In this document: in pieces, positions 53,160-62,375 of the stretch
Numbering within the stretch: the first letter of the stretch is position 1
Layout of the letters: every line of letters begins with the position of its first letter
Source of the DNA: Pseudomonadales bacterium
GTDB lineage: Bacteria > Pseudomonadota > Gammaproteobacteria > Pseudomonadales > Azotimanducaceae
NCBI GenBank assembly: GCA_022822135.1
Contig: JAJECH010000059.1
Coordinates: 104,991-168,990 of the forward strand
DNA length: 64,000 bases
Direction: 5' to 3'
Notes under the pieces: generated by a model
Seen by the model: the letters and a program-made list of their open reading frames with translations, nothing else
Told to the model about the DNA's origin: nothing
The model's database searches: none
Position numbers and translations under genes: made by a program

Positions 53160-54578
53160 ATGGGCGATGAAATCGATCAACGGCACTTTGAAGCCGATCA
53201 CTTTAGTCAATTTAGAGCTCGACTCGAAGAGGAGACTCACCAGCTTGATTCGCTTTTTAAGCACGACCAATTCAGCCAGCGCGGTGACATTCTCGGATTT
53301 GAACTAGAAGTTTGCATTATTGACCAGGAAGGCCATCCTTCCGGCATTAATCGCCAATTCTTAGACCAGTTACAGGACCCTCTAGTTGTACCTGAACTGG
53401 CCGAGTTTAACGTCGAGCTCAATGGTAGTCCCGTCTCGCTCACCGGACGCGTATTTTCTCGTCTCCTAGATGAACTAAGTACGACTTGGCACAAATGTGT
53501 ACAAAACGCGGACGATTTAAATGTTCGGTTAGTGACTGTCGGAATTCTGCCGACGATCGAACCCGCCATTCTTAACTCAGATCACATGTCTGATATGGTG
53601 CGTTATTACGCGTTAAACGATCGTGTTATGGCATTACGAGACGGCGAACCATTGCAGATACAGATCGAAGGCGCCGATCAATTGAACATGCGGCATGCGG
53701 ATGTCATGCTCGAGAGCGCCGCAACTTCGTTTCAGATTCACGTTCAGTGTAAACCTGAGCGAGCAACTCGTGATTTCAACGCATCGCTTGTCGCGAGCGG
53801 ACCGATGGTCGCGTTATCAGCGAATTCACCCACATTGTTCGGCAAATCCCTATGGGAGGAGACTCGTATTCCTCTATTCGAACAGTCGGTGCAACTAGGC
53901 AGTCGCTATCTAGATCGCGTGAGCTTTGGTACGGGTTACGTTGACCAGTCTTTAAGTGAAGTATTCCAAGAAAACCAACGAGACCACGTATTGCTGCTCC
54001 CATACGTACAGTCGGATCCGGTGATGAACTTCGCGCACTTGCGGTTTCAAAACGGTACGATCTGGCGTTGGAACCGTCCCTTAATTGGTTTTGATTACGA
54101 CGGTCAACCGCACGTGAGGATCGAACATCGAGTCGTACCTGCCGGGCCTACGTGTATGGACTGCATCGCAAACCTCGCGACATTCACAGGAATGCTCAGA
54201 GCATTCAGCGATGCAACGCCACCGATCGCAGAGCAATTGACGTTCGAACAAACGAAGGAGAATTTCTACAACGCCGCACGTCATGGTCTCAACGCGACAC
54301 TTCATTGGCCAAAGGGTCGTAAAGTGAATGCTCGTGATCTGATCTTGAATGAACTGATCCCGGCAAGTCGTGATGCGTTATGCGGGATTCCTCTACCAAG
54401 CGAAGAAGTCGATCGGTTCCTAGACGTAACCACCGCGCGCGTCGAGTCAGCACAAACCGGTGCACAGTGGCAACGGCATTGGATTGACGCACACGGACGT
54501 GATTTTGCGGCACTCACGCGTCGATATGCTGATCATCAAGGCACCGAGAAACCAGTGCACGAGTGGCCTATTACGTGA
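53160..54578 (+). CDS. GCS2-family glutamate-cysteine ligase-like protein
   Basis: 472 residues from ATG 53160 (MGDEIDQRHF, the usual N-terminus of these proteins); two upstream starts are open but lie within the divergent rhomboid gene's start. ATP-grasp-like GCS2 features: ILGFELEVCIIDQEGHPSGINRQFLDQL, ELAEFNVELNGSP (the metal Glu pattern E-x-N-V-E) and IEHRVVPAGPTCMDCIANLATFTGML. Family members join glutamate to an amine such as cysteine, but many act on other acids. First gene of an overlapping operon with AstE-like and MetX genes. Confidence 0.82.
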   Translation: MGDEIDQRHFEADHFSQFRARLEEETHQLDSLFKHDQFSQRGDILGFELEVCIIDQEGHPSGINRQFLDQLQDPLVVPELAEFNVELNGSPVSLTGRVFSRLLDELSTTWHKCVQNADDLNVRLVTVGILPTIEPAILNSDHMSDMVRYYALNDRVMALRDGEPLQIQIEGADQLNMRHADVMLESAATSFQIHVQCKPERATRDFNASLVASGPMVALSANSPTLFGKSLWEETRIPLFEQSVQLGSRYLDRVSFGTGYVDQSLSEVFQENQRDHVLLLPYVQSDPVMNFAHLRFQNGTIWRWNRPLIGFDYDGQPHVRIEHRVVPAGPTCMDCIANLATFTGMLRAFSDATPPIAEQLTFEQTKENFYNAARHGLNATLHWPKGRKVNARDLILNELIPASRDALCGIPLPSEEVDRFLDVTTARVESAQTGAQWQRHWIDAHGRDFAALTRRYADHQGTEKPVHEWPIT

Positions 54579-55537
54579 GATTTGACGTACGTGAAAGCTT
54601 CGATGAGAAATTACTGAATATTGAAGCACGCGAACTTCATCATTATTTGAACGGCGCAACCGTTTTCGACCTAAGTCGTGAGGGTGTTCAGCCGTTCTTC
54701 GTGAGCACCTTACTTCACGGAAACGAAACATCTGGTTGGGACGCGGTTCGTCGATTTATCGCAGACTGCTCAACGGCTTCAATCGTGTTGTTTATCGGAA
54801 ACGTCCACGCAGCCGCACAGAACATGCGCCATCTACCTCATGAGGTCGACTTCAATCGAATCTGGCAACAGCAACCTTGGCATTCCGAACTGAACAACTT
54901 GATTGAAAAGTACAAGCCGTGGTGTGGGATTGATATTCACAATAATTCCGGTCCAAATCCACATTACTCCGTGGTTACCGATACTCAAGCGCCAACCCTC
55001 TCACTAGCGACGTTGTTCAGTAATAAAGTGATCTTCACCGACCATACGCTCGACATTCTGGCTCATAGCGTATCGTCTTACTGTCCGGCACTAACGATTG
55101 AAACAGGTACCGTTGATGACCCAGAGAGCGAACAACGAGCGTATGACTTCCTAAAGCGTCTGAACGATATCGGCAGTGTTCCGAACACGCTTCAGTGCGA
55201 ACCAAGTACATACGCAACCGTCGGGATCGTGAAGGTTGAACATGAGAATGGCAGTCTTGATGATTTTCCAGAGTTCGACCAATCACTCCAACAGATGAGT
55301 TTTAAAACCCTACCTGCGGGAAGTCCTTTCATTAATTGCTTACCTTCTGGATGGCAAGTGAACGTACTGGACCCCGCCCACGATCTTGATCTAACTCACG
55401 ACTTTCTCGAGTTTCGCGAGCGACGTGCATTTCTCAAACGCGATGTCGTCATGTCGATGTTTACTCACACACCATTACTCGCTATTCAGGACTGTGTGTG
55501 TTACTTCCTTAAGTCGACAAGCCTCGCACATGGGTGA
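54575..55537 (+). CDS. AstE/aspartoacylase-family zinc carboxypeptidase-like protein
   Basis: About 320 residues from the GTG at 54575, which overlaps the upstream stop (GTGA); an earlier GTG at 54563 is less favoured. Zinc ligands: H-x2-E in FFVSTLLHGNETSGW, and His in GIDIHNNSGPNPHY. The N-R-x-W motif NMRHLPHEVDFNRIW follows the family pattern (N-R-x-F). AstE/AspA enzymes remove acyl groups from amino acids such as N-acetyl- or succinyl-glutamate, or peptide-linked acids. Its position between a GCS2 ligase and MetX suggests a glutamyl- or acyl-amino acid salvage pathway. Confidence 0.83.
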   Translation: MRFDVRESFDEKLLNIEARELHHYLNGATVFDLSREGVQPFFVSTLLHGNETSGWDAVRRFIADCSTASIVLFIGNVHAAAQNMRHLPHEVDFNRIWQQQPWHSELNNLIEKYKPWCGIDIHNNSGPNPHYSVVTDTQAPTLSLATLFSNKVIFTDHTLDILAHSVSSYCPALTIETGTVDDPESEQRAYDFLKRLNDIGSVPNTLQCEPSTYATVGIVKVEHENGSLDDFPEFDQSLQQMSFKTLPAGSPFINCLPSGWQVNVLDPAHDLDLTHDFLEFRERRAFLKRDVVMSMFTHTPLLAIQDCVCYFLKSTSLAHG

Positions 55538-56627
55538 CGCACGACGCTATTTGCTGATCGACAGCGAATTTCAAATGACCCACGGTCGCTTGCGCCAACC
55601 GACCATCGCATACGAGACGTATGGTGAACTCAGCGACTCGAAAGAGAATGCCGTCCTGATATTGACTGGCCTGTCCGCGTCTGCTCACGTTGCGTCGAAC
55701 GAAGATGATCCGACACCCGGCTGGTGGGAGGATGTCGTGGGTCCAGGCAAACCGATCGACACAAATCGTTACTTCGTCATCTGTGTGTGCTCGCTGGGGA
55801 GTTTTTTCGGCTCAACCTGCCCAGCTTCAACGGACCCTAGTACAGGATCTGCCTATCGGCTTACCTTTCCGATGCTGACACTCGAAGATATAGCCCACGG
55901 TGCGAAATGCGTGATCGATCATTTCGAGATCACGCGTCTTCACTCTATCGTTGGTGCATCTATGGGAGGCATGTCCACGCTGGCATTTGCACTCATGTAT
56001 CCGCCTGCAGTCAATGCGATGCTCAACATCTCAGCGGGTGCCAATAGTCAACCATTCAGTATCGCGCTTCGTTCGTTACAACGTGAACTCGTGTGCAATG
56101 ATCCGAAATGGCTAAATGGCGAGTATCCGTTCGACGAGCAACCTAACGAAGGAATGCGTTTGGCGCGCAAGCTAGGCATGATCAGTTATCGATCAGCACA
56201 AGAATGGCGTGCCCGTTTTGGTCGTGAACGAGTTACCGATCACGATGCCGATCTGCACTCGAATCCGTTCGGTATGGATTTCGAAATTGAAGTGTATCTC
56301 TCCGCACGTGCACGCTCATTCATGGATGCATTCGACGCCAACTGCTATCTGTATCTCTCACGTGCAATCGATCTCTTCGACGCCGCTGACCACGGCGGTT
56401 CGCTGCAATTAGCGATCAACAATTTAGGGATCGAACGAGCGACCGTCCTCGGTGTGCAGTCGGATTTCTTATTCCTACCCGATCAGCAGCTTGAATTAAA
56501 GAACGCGATGACGTCAGCAGGGATCGAGGTAGATTTCGAGATCCTTGAATCGATTCAAGGCCATGACTCCTTCCTCGTCGACATGAATCGATTTCGACCA
56601 GCTATCGCAGCGCATTTCAACCGCTGA
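55530..56627 (+). CDS. metX: Homoserine O-acyltransferase (MetX family)
   Basis: 365 residues from ATG 55530, overlapping the upstream gene by 8 bases; earlier starts lie inside that gene. MetX features: GWWEDVVGPGKPIDTNRYFVICVCSLGSFFGSTCPAS, nucleophile elbow IVGASMGGMSTLAFALMYP, catalytic Asp in VLGVQSDFLFLPDQQ, and His in SIQGHDSFL. Catalyses acetyl (or succinyl) transfer from CoA to homoserine, the first step towards methionine, although sequence alone does not distinguish acetyl from succinyl or L-serine specificity. Third gene of the operon. Confidence 0.9.
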   Translation: MGDARRYLLIDSEFQMTHGRLRQPTIAYETYGELSDSKENAVLILTGLSASAHVASNEDDPTPGWWEDVVGPGKPIDTNRYFVICVCSLGSFFGSTCPASTDPSTGSAYRLTFPMLTLEDIAHGAKCVIDHFEITRLHSIVGASMGGMSTLAFALMYPPAVNAMLNISAGANSQPFSIALRSLQRELVCNDPKWLNGEYPFDEQPNEGMRLARKLGMISYRSAQEWRARFGRERVTDHDADLHSNPFGMDFEIEVYLSARARSFMDAFDANCYLYLSRAIDLFDAADHGGSLQLAINNLGIERATVLGVQSDFLFLPDQQLELKNAMTSAGIEVDFEILESIQGHDSFLVDMNRFRPAIAAHFNR

Positions 56628-56648
56628 GCGAGACGACCCGGTTGCACT

Positions 56649-58862
56649 TCAACTGCGTATTGTGATCTGGCCGACTCGTTCGATGCGCCCGTCCACAGTC
56701 CCAATGACTTGAGCGTCCGTGTAGCCGACGCGCCTGAGATCACTTAGACAAGAATCTGCGTACTCGGCGTCGACTCCTGCGAGCAATCCGCCACTGGTTT
56801 GAGGATCAGCCAGCATTCGGAGTCTGGGATCAAGCGACGAACAGTCGTAGGAACAATCAGCAATGATCTGCTCATTGTTTTTTTGAAGCGAGCTTTCGAT
56901 ATTGTTGAGCAACGCTTCTATCGCTTCCCGTAGGATCGGAATCGCTCCTAATTCCAGCGTCGCGCTAACGCCTGACGCACGCAACATTTCACCCAAGTGG
57001 CCTCCCAAACCAAAACCAGTGACATCAGTACACGCAGATACGCCGTAATCAGTGAAGATTTGCATCCCTGACGCGTTGGATTGATCCATGATCCGAAGTG
57101 CCTTCTCAACTGCACTTGCATCACACCGTCCGTCCATACCACCCGCAAGAATCGCGCCGACTCCGATCGGTTTCGTAAGAACCAACGCCTGGTTTGGCAG
57201 CAAATTTCCCTTCGTCATGACGTTGAAACCGGTCGTGCCAGCTACCGTAAAGCCGAGAGAAAACTCGGCTCCTTCAGCGGTATGTCCACCAACTAAGGCC
57301 GTATCCGACTCATCGAATACGGTGAGTGCTCCACTCATTAGCTGGAATAAATCCTCCTCCATCAACGCGTCTGACATGAGTGGCACTGTTACCAACGCTA
57401 CGGCGATGGATGGATCGCTGTTCATTGCGTAGAGATCGTTCAACGCGTGATGGGCAGCAATACGTCCGAATCGCCATGGATCATCAACCATCGAGCGAAA
57501 GCCATCGCAGCTGATCGCAAGGGTCGCCGAACCCATATTCACAACCGCCGCATCCTCGCCGACTCCCATATGTACGCTTTCGGGAGCGTGGATATCTAGA
57601 CGATGGAGCACACGCTGCAGCAAATCTGCACCAAGTTTGGCGCCACAACCACCGCAGCGCATCGTCGAATCAGGTGCTTCCCTCTCTAAATCGCCTCGAT
57701 AAACGTGTTTAGGCGACGCCATTGAAGGCAATTCTTGAAAGCGCGTCATGAATCGACGATCGATCCAATCCTTATACCGCCACAACCACCCACCAGAGGC
57801 CTGGAGCACGCCTCGAGAGGCGGTTGCATGACCAGACGCAGTTCTTATTAGTGCTAACGCGCGTCGCTGTGCACGGAACTTCCTGAGTCGACGACCCGTT
57901 AGATAACGTCTGAGATTTTCAGCTAAATAAGGTCCTTCTCGAACTGAGTAAACACCTGATTTCGGACGCGGTTGTCCAACAAGAGACACCACATCCCCTG
58001 CCCCAAATACGCTCGGATAAGTCTCCGTTTGTAGATAACGGTTAACTTGCAAAAAACCGTTTTCGTCGACTTCGAAGCCTGAGTCACGCAACCAAGCTGG
58101 CGCTCCCACACCGGTCGCACCAAATGCGTGATCACACGCGATCCCGGCACCATCTTCATTTCGAATCAGCAGTGCATTACCGTCGACGTGTCGTTCAACA
58201 GCTACAACGTTGAAGCTACAAACGACGTGGATGCTATGTTCACGCAGAGCAGTCGCAACATGACGTCGAGCGATACTTCCATGATCCGACATGAGATCAT
58301 GATGGCGTGCAACCAAGGAAATCTCGCACTCGCTACCAATCCGATGTCGTAAGGCGATCGCTAGTTCAACGCTCCCTGGACCGCCACCAATAATCGCGAT
58401 TCGCGGTTTCGGAATAGCTATCAGCTTCGTGGTTGTCGTAGACCAATTCTGGATGAATCGCCCGATGGGTTTTACCGGCTCGACTAACTCGCCACCGGAT
58501 ATATCGAGTGTGCAGTCGCCGCCGGTATTGATCGACAACGCGTCGAACCGTATCGGGGGTCGCTCGCCGCCAAGATACGCGCGTTGATCAGTACAGTCCA
58601 CACGTTCGACGTTTGCCTCGATAAATCGACAATTGGCAAATCGCGCGAGCTTCAATAAATCAATGACGATCTCAGATTGTGAATATTCGCCAGCGATAAA
58701 TCCCGGCAACATGCCGGTATAGGGTGTCGCACTCTCTCTACTAACTAACGTTAAACGAACACCAGGTTCGGGTTTCATCCCGAACTTACGTAATACTTGA
58801 ACGTGTGCGTGCCCGCCGCCGATTAGCAGCAGGTCACGCAAATAAGGTTGATCGGATTTCAC
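56649..58862 (-). CDS. selD: Selenophosphate synthase with N-terminal NDH-like domain
   Basis: 737 residues, GTG start. Residues 1-about 380 are a pyridine nucleotide-disulfide oxidoreductase/NDH-2-like domain (LLLIGGGHAHVQVLRKFG, IAIIGGGPGSVELAIALR, PSVFGAGDVVSL). Residues about 395-737 are SelD: MRCGGCGAKLGADLL (catalytic C406, K409), DAAVVNMGSATLAISCDGFRSMVDDPWRFGRIAAHHALNDLYAMN, TDVTGFGLGGHLGEML, ADPQTSGGLLAGV. SelD converts selenide and ATP to selenophosphate for Sec and selenouridine. This fusion is known in many bacteria. The catalytic residue is Cys, not Sec. It matches the selC gene at 14.1 kb. Confidence 0.96.
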   Translation of the reverse strand: MKSDQPYLRDLLLIGGGHAHVQVLRKFGMKPEPGVRLTLVSRESATPYTGMLPGFIAGEYSQSEIVIDLLKLARFANCRFIEANVERVDCTDQRAYLGGERPPIRFDALSINTGGDCTLDISGGELVEPVKPIGRFIQNWSTTTTKLIAIPKPRIAIIGGGPGSVELAIALRHRIGSECEISLVARHHDLMSDHGSIARRHVATALREHSIHVVCSFNVVAVERHVDGNALLIRNEDGAGIACDHAFGATGVGAPAWLRDSGFEVDENGFLQVNRYLQTETYPSVFGAGDVVSLVGQPRPKSGVYSVREGPYLAENLRRYLTGRRLRKFRAQRRALALIRTASGHATASRGVLQASGGWLWRYKDWIDRRFMTRFQELPSMASPKHVYRGDLEREAPDSTMRCGGCGAKLGADLLQRVLHRLDIHAPESVHMGVGEDAAVVNMGSATLAISCDGFRSMVDDPWRFGRIAAHHALNDLYAMNSDPSIAVALVTVPLMSDALMEEDLFQLMSGALTVFDESDTALVGGHTAEGAEFSLGFTVAGTTGFNVMTKGNLLPNQALVLTKPIGVGAILAGGMDGRCDASAVEKALRIMDQSNASGMQIFTDYGVSACTDVTGFGLGGHLGEMLRASGVSATLELGAIPILREAIEALLNNIESSLQKNNEQIIADCSYDCSSLDPRLRMLADPQTSGGLLAGVDAEYADSCLSDLRRVGYTDAQVIGTVDGRIERVGQITIRS

Positions 58863-58886
58863 GAGCGTCTAGCCGCCCGTGTACGA

Positions 58887-60848
58887 TCAGTTAGATTGAG
58901 CCTCGGCCTGTGGTGCTTGTTGAGCGCGTCGTTGAGCCGCGAAGTTCTGGTAGGTAAATAGTTCATCCACCTCAAGGGCTTCGTTGCCATTCGCGTCAAA
59001 ATGGGTGAATGCCGGTTCTAACTGTTTCTGAAGACGTTCTCTCAACTCGTTTCGCTGAATACCGCCGTCCATGTTCTGATCTAGCATACCCACTGTTTGC
59101 GCAGCACGGAAACGTCGAGGCGAATGGATTGGGTTCGCAGTTGTTTCGTCACTCCAGCGATAAACGAATGCGCCGTAAAGCATCTCGTCCCAGGACTGCA
59201 ATCCCCAAGTCACGGTCTTGTCCGGATCGGGATTGGCGAAGTTCTGACTTGAATTGTCGTATATCGTCTTGTGGATCAGCTTTGAACCTGCCGGCACATG
59301 CTTCGGTTCCGCAAACGCGTAGCCTGTCTGCCAGTTGAAGTCGTAAGCAGGAACGGACAACAAGAGTTCGCGTTCACCGTCTGGAAGCTCAAGTTCAAAA
59401 ATCGAACTCCTACCACGGTAGTGGGAGTGAGGCAGTATGGAGTACAGCTCAGCATCTTTATCGAATTCGACATAAGCGCCTTCTTCATGAGCCTTCGTAT
59501 TCGGCGGTATTGCAAGGTTGTAGTTGATGACTACGCCGTGACGAACAAATCGTTCCGGCGGTTCAGCGTGAGTGTAGATGCCGATCTGCGTTTCGTCGAC
59601 GACGGTCTTACCATACGGTGTGTAGTGCATTTGAACGGCGATGCTTGAACCTTTCTTGATGAGCGTGCCGGTTCCCTCGGGTGCAAAGTCGCCAATCACA
59701 CCTGGCGCATAGCCACCTAAGTAGTTGTTGAATACGCCGCGTCGCGAATCGTTACCGGGTTCGTTAGAACCTACTAATGCGTGGTGCAGGACATTTGTAT
59801 CACCTGGTTTCACATCAATGCCTCTCACCCAGACATCTTCCGGCAGGTTGGCTTCGATTTCGTGATTTTGATACTCAACGACACCCGTCGCGGGTACCTC
59901 AAATGCAGGTACATTTACGATGATGTCTGGTTCACCAAGTGGCCATTCCGCAGAACTTCGATTCGCTTCGATCGAAGCGACGATAGCGCCTAACGGATCT
60001 TCACCTTCGCCTCTCGGTGCTCCAGCCTCAATCCAATCAACGAGTAGCTTTTTCTCTTCAATGGAGATGCTGCGGTCGTTACCCCAGTTACCAATGTGCG
60101 GATCAGCATGCCACGGCGGCATTCGATTGGTGCGTAACACCTCGCGCATCATCGGCGCGAATCCCTTGACCATTTCATAACTCGACATAGCCCAAGGACC
60201 GATACCACCCGGCACATGGCAGCTCATGCACCGATTTTCAAGCACGGGTACCACTTCGGCGACATAAGAGATCTCGGTTGCCGGTTCCTCTATGTTGACC
60301 AAACAGCCTTTCACGCCATCCGCTTGAATATCTGGTTGCGTACCGTCCTTGATTGCCTGGATCGCATCAGCTACATAGTGTGCCTCAGCTTCAGCTTTTT
60401 GACGTTCATATCCCAGACGATCATTCAATGGACCGCGATAAACTAAATCCCAATTAGACGGGTTGATCACAAATACTTCTGCAGTACGTGTGATGCCAAG
60501 CCCACGCGCCACCAATTGCGTCTCGTCTACCAGAATGGGCAGGTCGATGTCCCACTCGTCAGCTTCTGCTTGAATTGACGCACGGTCGTCCTGTGGATTT
60601 GCATTGAGCATGAAAAACACGACGTTTTCATCTACAAACTGATCGCGAATCTCGCGAATATCCGGCAGTGCATTTCTAATGATCGGACAAGCATTACCTT
60701 GAACGATTACTACTACCGCATCAGCGTCAGAGTAGTAATAGAGTTCGTGTGCATCACCCGTGTGATCAAGCAAAGAAAAGTTCTCGACGGGTACAGCCCA
60801 CGCCACGACGCCAGTCAGTAGACATGACGCAATCAGCACATTTCTCAT
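58887..60848 (-). CDS. Secreted redoxin/cytochrome/copper monooxygenase-like protein with EF-hand end
   Basis: 653 residues, ATG with AGGAG. A signal peptide (1-18) is followed by a thioredoxin-like redoxin domain to about 190 (NACPIIRN active-site Cys, FFMLNANPQDDRASIQAEADEWDIDLPILVDE). A c-type heme site then follows, ENRCMSCHVPGGIGPWAM, with MPPWHADPHIGNW. The central C-terminal part (about 300-590) resembles copper type II ascorbate-dependent monooxygenase regions (HALVGSN, VQMHYTPYG, SILPHSHYRGRS: His pairs). Two EF-hand-like loops close the protein (DQNMDGGIQRNEL, DANGNEALEVDEL). Multi-domain periplasmic enzyme of unknown substrate. Confidence 0.82.
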   Translation of the reverse strand: MRNVLIASCLLTGVVAWAVPVENFSLLDHTGDAHELYYYSDADAVVVIVQGNACPIIRNALPDIREIRDQFVDENVVFFMLNANPQDDRASIQAEADEWDIDLPILVDETQLVARGLGITRTAEVFVINPSNWDLVYRGPLNDRLGYERQKAEAEAHYVADAIQAIKDGTQPDIQADGVKGCLVNIEEPATEISYVAEVVPVLENRCMSCHVPGGIGPWAMSSYEMVKGFAPMMREVLRTNRMPPWHADPHIGNWGNDRSISIEEKKLLVDWIEAGAPRGEGEDPLGAIVASIEANRSSAEWPLGEPDIIVNVPAFEVPATGVVEYQNHEIEANLPEDVWVRGIDVKPGDTNVLHHALVGSNEPGNDSRRGVFNNYLGGYAPGVIGDFAPEGTGTLIKKGSSIAVQMHYTPYGKTVVDETQIGIYTHAEPPERFVRHGVVINYNLAIPPNTKAHEEGAYVEFDKDAELYSILPHSHYRGRSSIFELELPDGERELLLSVPAYDFNWQTGYAFAEPKHVPAGSKLIHKTIYDNSSQNFANPDPDKTVTWGLQSWDEMLYGAFVYRWSDETTANPIHSPRRFRAAQTVGMLDQNMDGGIQRNELRERLQKQLEPAFTHFDANGNEALEVDELFTYQNFAAQRRAQQAPQAEAQSN

Positions 60849-60983
60849 CTAAAAACTCCTAGGAGACTGTCTCAAATACAAATGGGACCATTAGTCTGTT
60901 TCGTGAAGCAAGGTACGCATGATTAGCAAGATCGGTCTCGAACATTTTGATCGTTGAGACATCTACCTACCCCGACTCCCTCG

Positions 60984-61271
60984 TTAAGCGACAAAAATGA
61001 GCCAGTAATAGAAATAAGCCGCAACGACAAACGTCCAGACTAATCCCCAGAAAAACCGAAGCACCGTTCGCGTACATGAAGACATAAACGCGACTTCAAG
61101 TACCAGCAGTCCTCCGATAATAAAACCGTGCAATATCAATAAGATACCTACAGTTGCCGAGATGACGGCAGGGGTGGCTTGTTTCTGTGTCTGACTCCTC
61201 AATGCAGTCTCTTCGTTAGGATGATCCTCCGCTTGAGGAATTGACCTAACAGACTCATCTTCATCCTGCAT
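60984..61271 (-). CDS. Small membrane protein with two predicted TM helices
   Basis: 95 residues from ATG 61271; the open frame continues to 61355. A polar, acidic N-terminus (MQDEDESVRSIPQAEDHPNEE) precedes two TM helices (about 41-61 and 70-92). Family not recognised. It is followed by the redoxin-like gene on the same strand. Confidence 0.5.
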   Translation of the reverse strand: MQDEDESVRSIPQAEDHPNEETALRSQTQKQATPAVISATVGILLILHGFIIGGLLVLEVAFMSSCTRTVLRFFWGLVWTFVVAAYFYYWLIFVA

Positions 61272-61512
61272 ATCCGCGCCTCTAGCGCTAAGCGCCACAC
61301 TGCGGATGTGGTTATTAGCAATTGTATGGACGAAATCGGAGCTTTGCGAGACCAAGGTGGCATAAGGTCATTGCAGAACGAGTTCATTCGCTAAGGAGAA
61401 GAACGTGAGAGAACAGCCTAACCGTACAATTCAAAGCAGCCCGATTGACCCAAGGACAGCCAAGTAACGTATGACAGCGTCGAGGATTCAAGAACCAACA
61501 CTACGAGTTCTC

Positions 61513-62373
61513 ATGTCGAGATTGCTCAAGTCGCTCTCCTTGGTTACGGCACTCATGGCGTGCTTAGGAGTTCAAGCGGAAGAAGATTGGGTAGCACCTC
61601 GGATTGAAGGTACCGATATCCCGGATCTAAGCGGGATATGGCAGGCATTAGGTAGTGCGCACTGGGATATCGAGCGTCACCTAGCGCGACCCGCTCTACA
61701 GTTGCGAGACGGACCTGTTGTCCCAATCCCGCATCAGCGAATACTCGCTCTCGGTGCGCTTGGTGCAGTTCCCGCGGGTATGGGCATCATCGCCGGCGAC
61801 GGAAAGATCCCGTACACCGACGAAGCACTGAAGATTCGTGATGAGAATCGAGCCGACTATCTAAATCGTGATCCTGCCATCAAGTGCTTTTTACCAGGCG
61901 TACCACGCTCCACGTATATGCCCTTCCCATTCGAAATCGTTCAAGGCCACGACTCGATGTTCATCGTTTACGAGTTCGCGAATGCTGATCGAATTCTGTA
62001 CTTTGAGGATCCCGGCCCCGCTCCCGTAGATTCGTGGATGGGACAGTCCTATGCGCAGTGGGAAGGCGATACGTTAGTTGTGGAGGTTACCGGGCAAGTT
62101 CCCGATACTTGGTTTGACCGTGCTGGCAACCACCACTCTGCCAGCATGAAAGTTGTGGAACGTTGGACACCGACAGGACCCAATCACATGCAGTACGAAG
62201 CGACGATCGTTGATGAGGAAACGTTTACCGAACCGTGGACGATTTCCCTACCTTTGTATCGACGCATGGAACCGGACGCGCGAATCATGGACTTCAAATG
62301 TGTCGAGTTCGTAGAGGAACTGATGTACGGGAAGTGGCGTCGCAATCCATTGCCGCGAGGCTGGGAGGAATAA
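61513..62373 (+). CDS. Secreted protein of unknown function, paralogue of 62376 gene
   Basis: 286 residues from ATG 61513 (signal peptide MSRLLKSLSLVTALMACLGVQAEE); an upstream ATG at 61471 is possible. The mature protein contains PFPFEIVQGHDSMFIVYEFANADRILYFEDPG, SYAQWEGDTLVVEVTGQVPDTWFD and SASMKVVERWTPTGPNHMQYEATIVDEETFTEPWT. The block WEGDTLVVEVT and KVVERW are shared with the following gene, so both are one family, probably extracytoplasmic. Three bases separate the two genes. Function unknown. Confidence 0.85.
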   Translation: MSRLLKSLSLVTALMACLGVQAEEDWVAPRIEGTDIPDLSGIWQALGSAHWDIERHLARPALQLRDGPVVPIPHQRILALGALGAVPAGMGIIAGDGKIPYTDEALKIRDENRADYLNRDPAIKCFLPGVPRSTYMPFPFEIVQGHDSMFIVYEFANADRILYFEDPGPAPVDSWMGQSYAQWEGDTLVVEVTGQVPDTWFDRAGNHHSASMKVVERWTPTGPNHMQYEATIVDEETFTEPWTISLPLYRRMEPDARIMDFKCVEFVEELMYGKWRRNPLPRGWEE

Positions 62374-62375
62374 CT

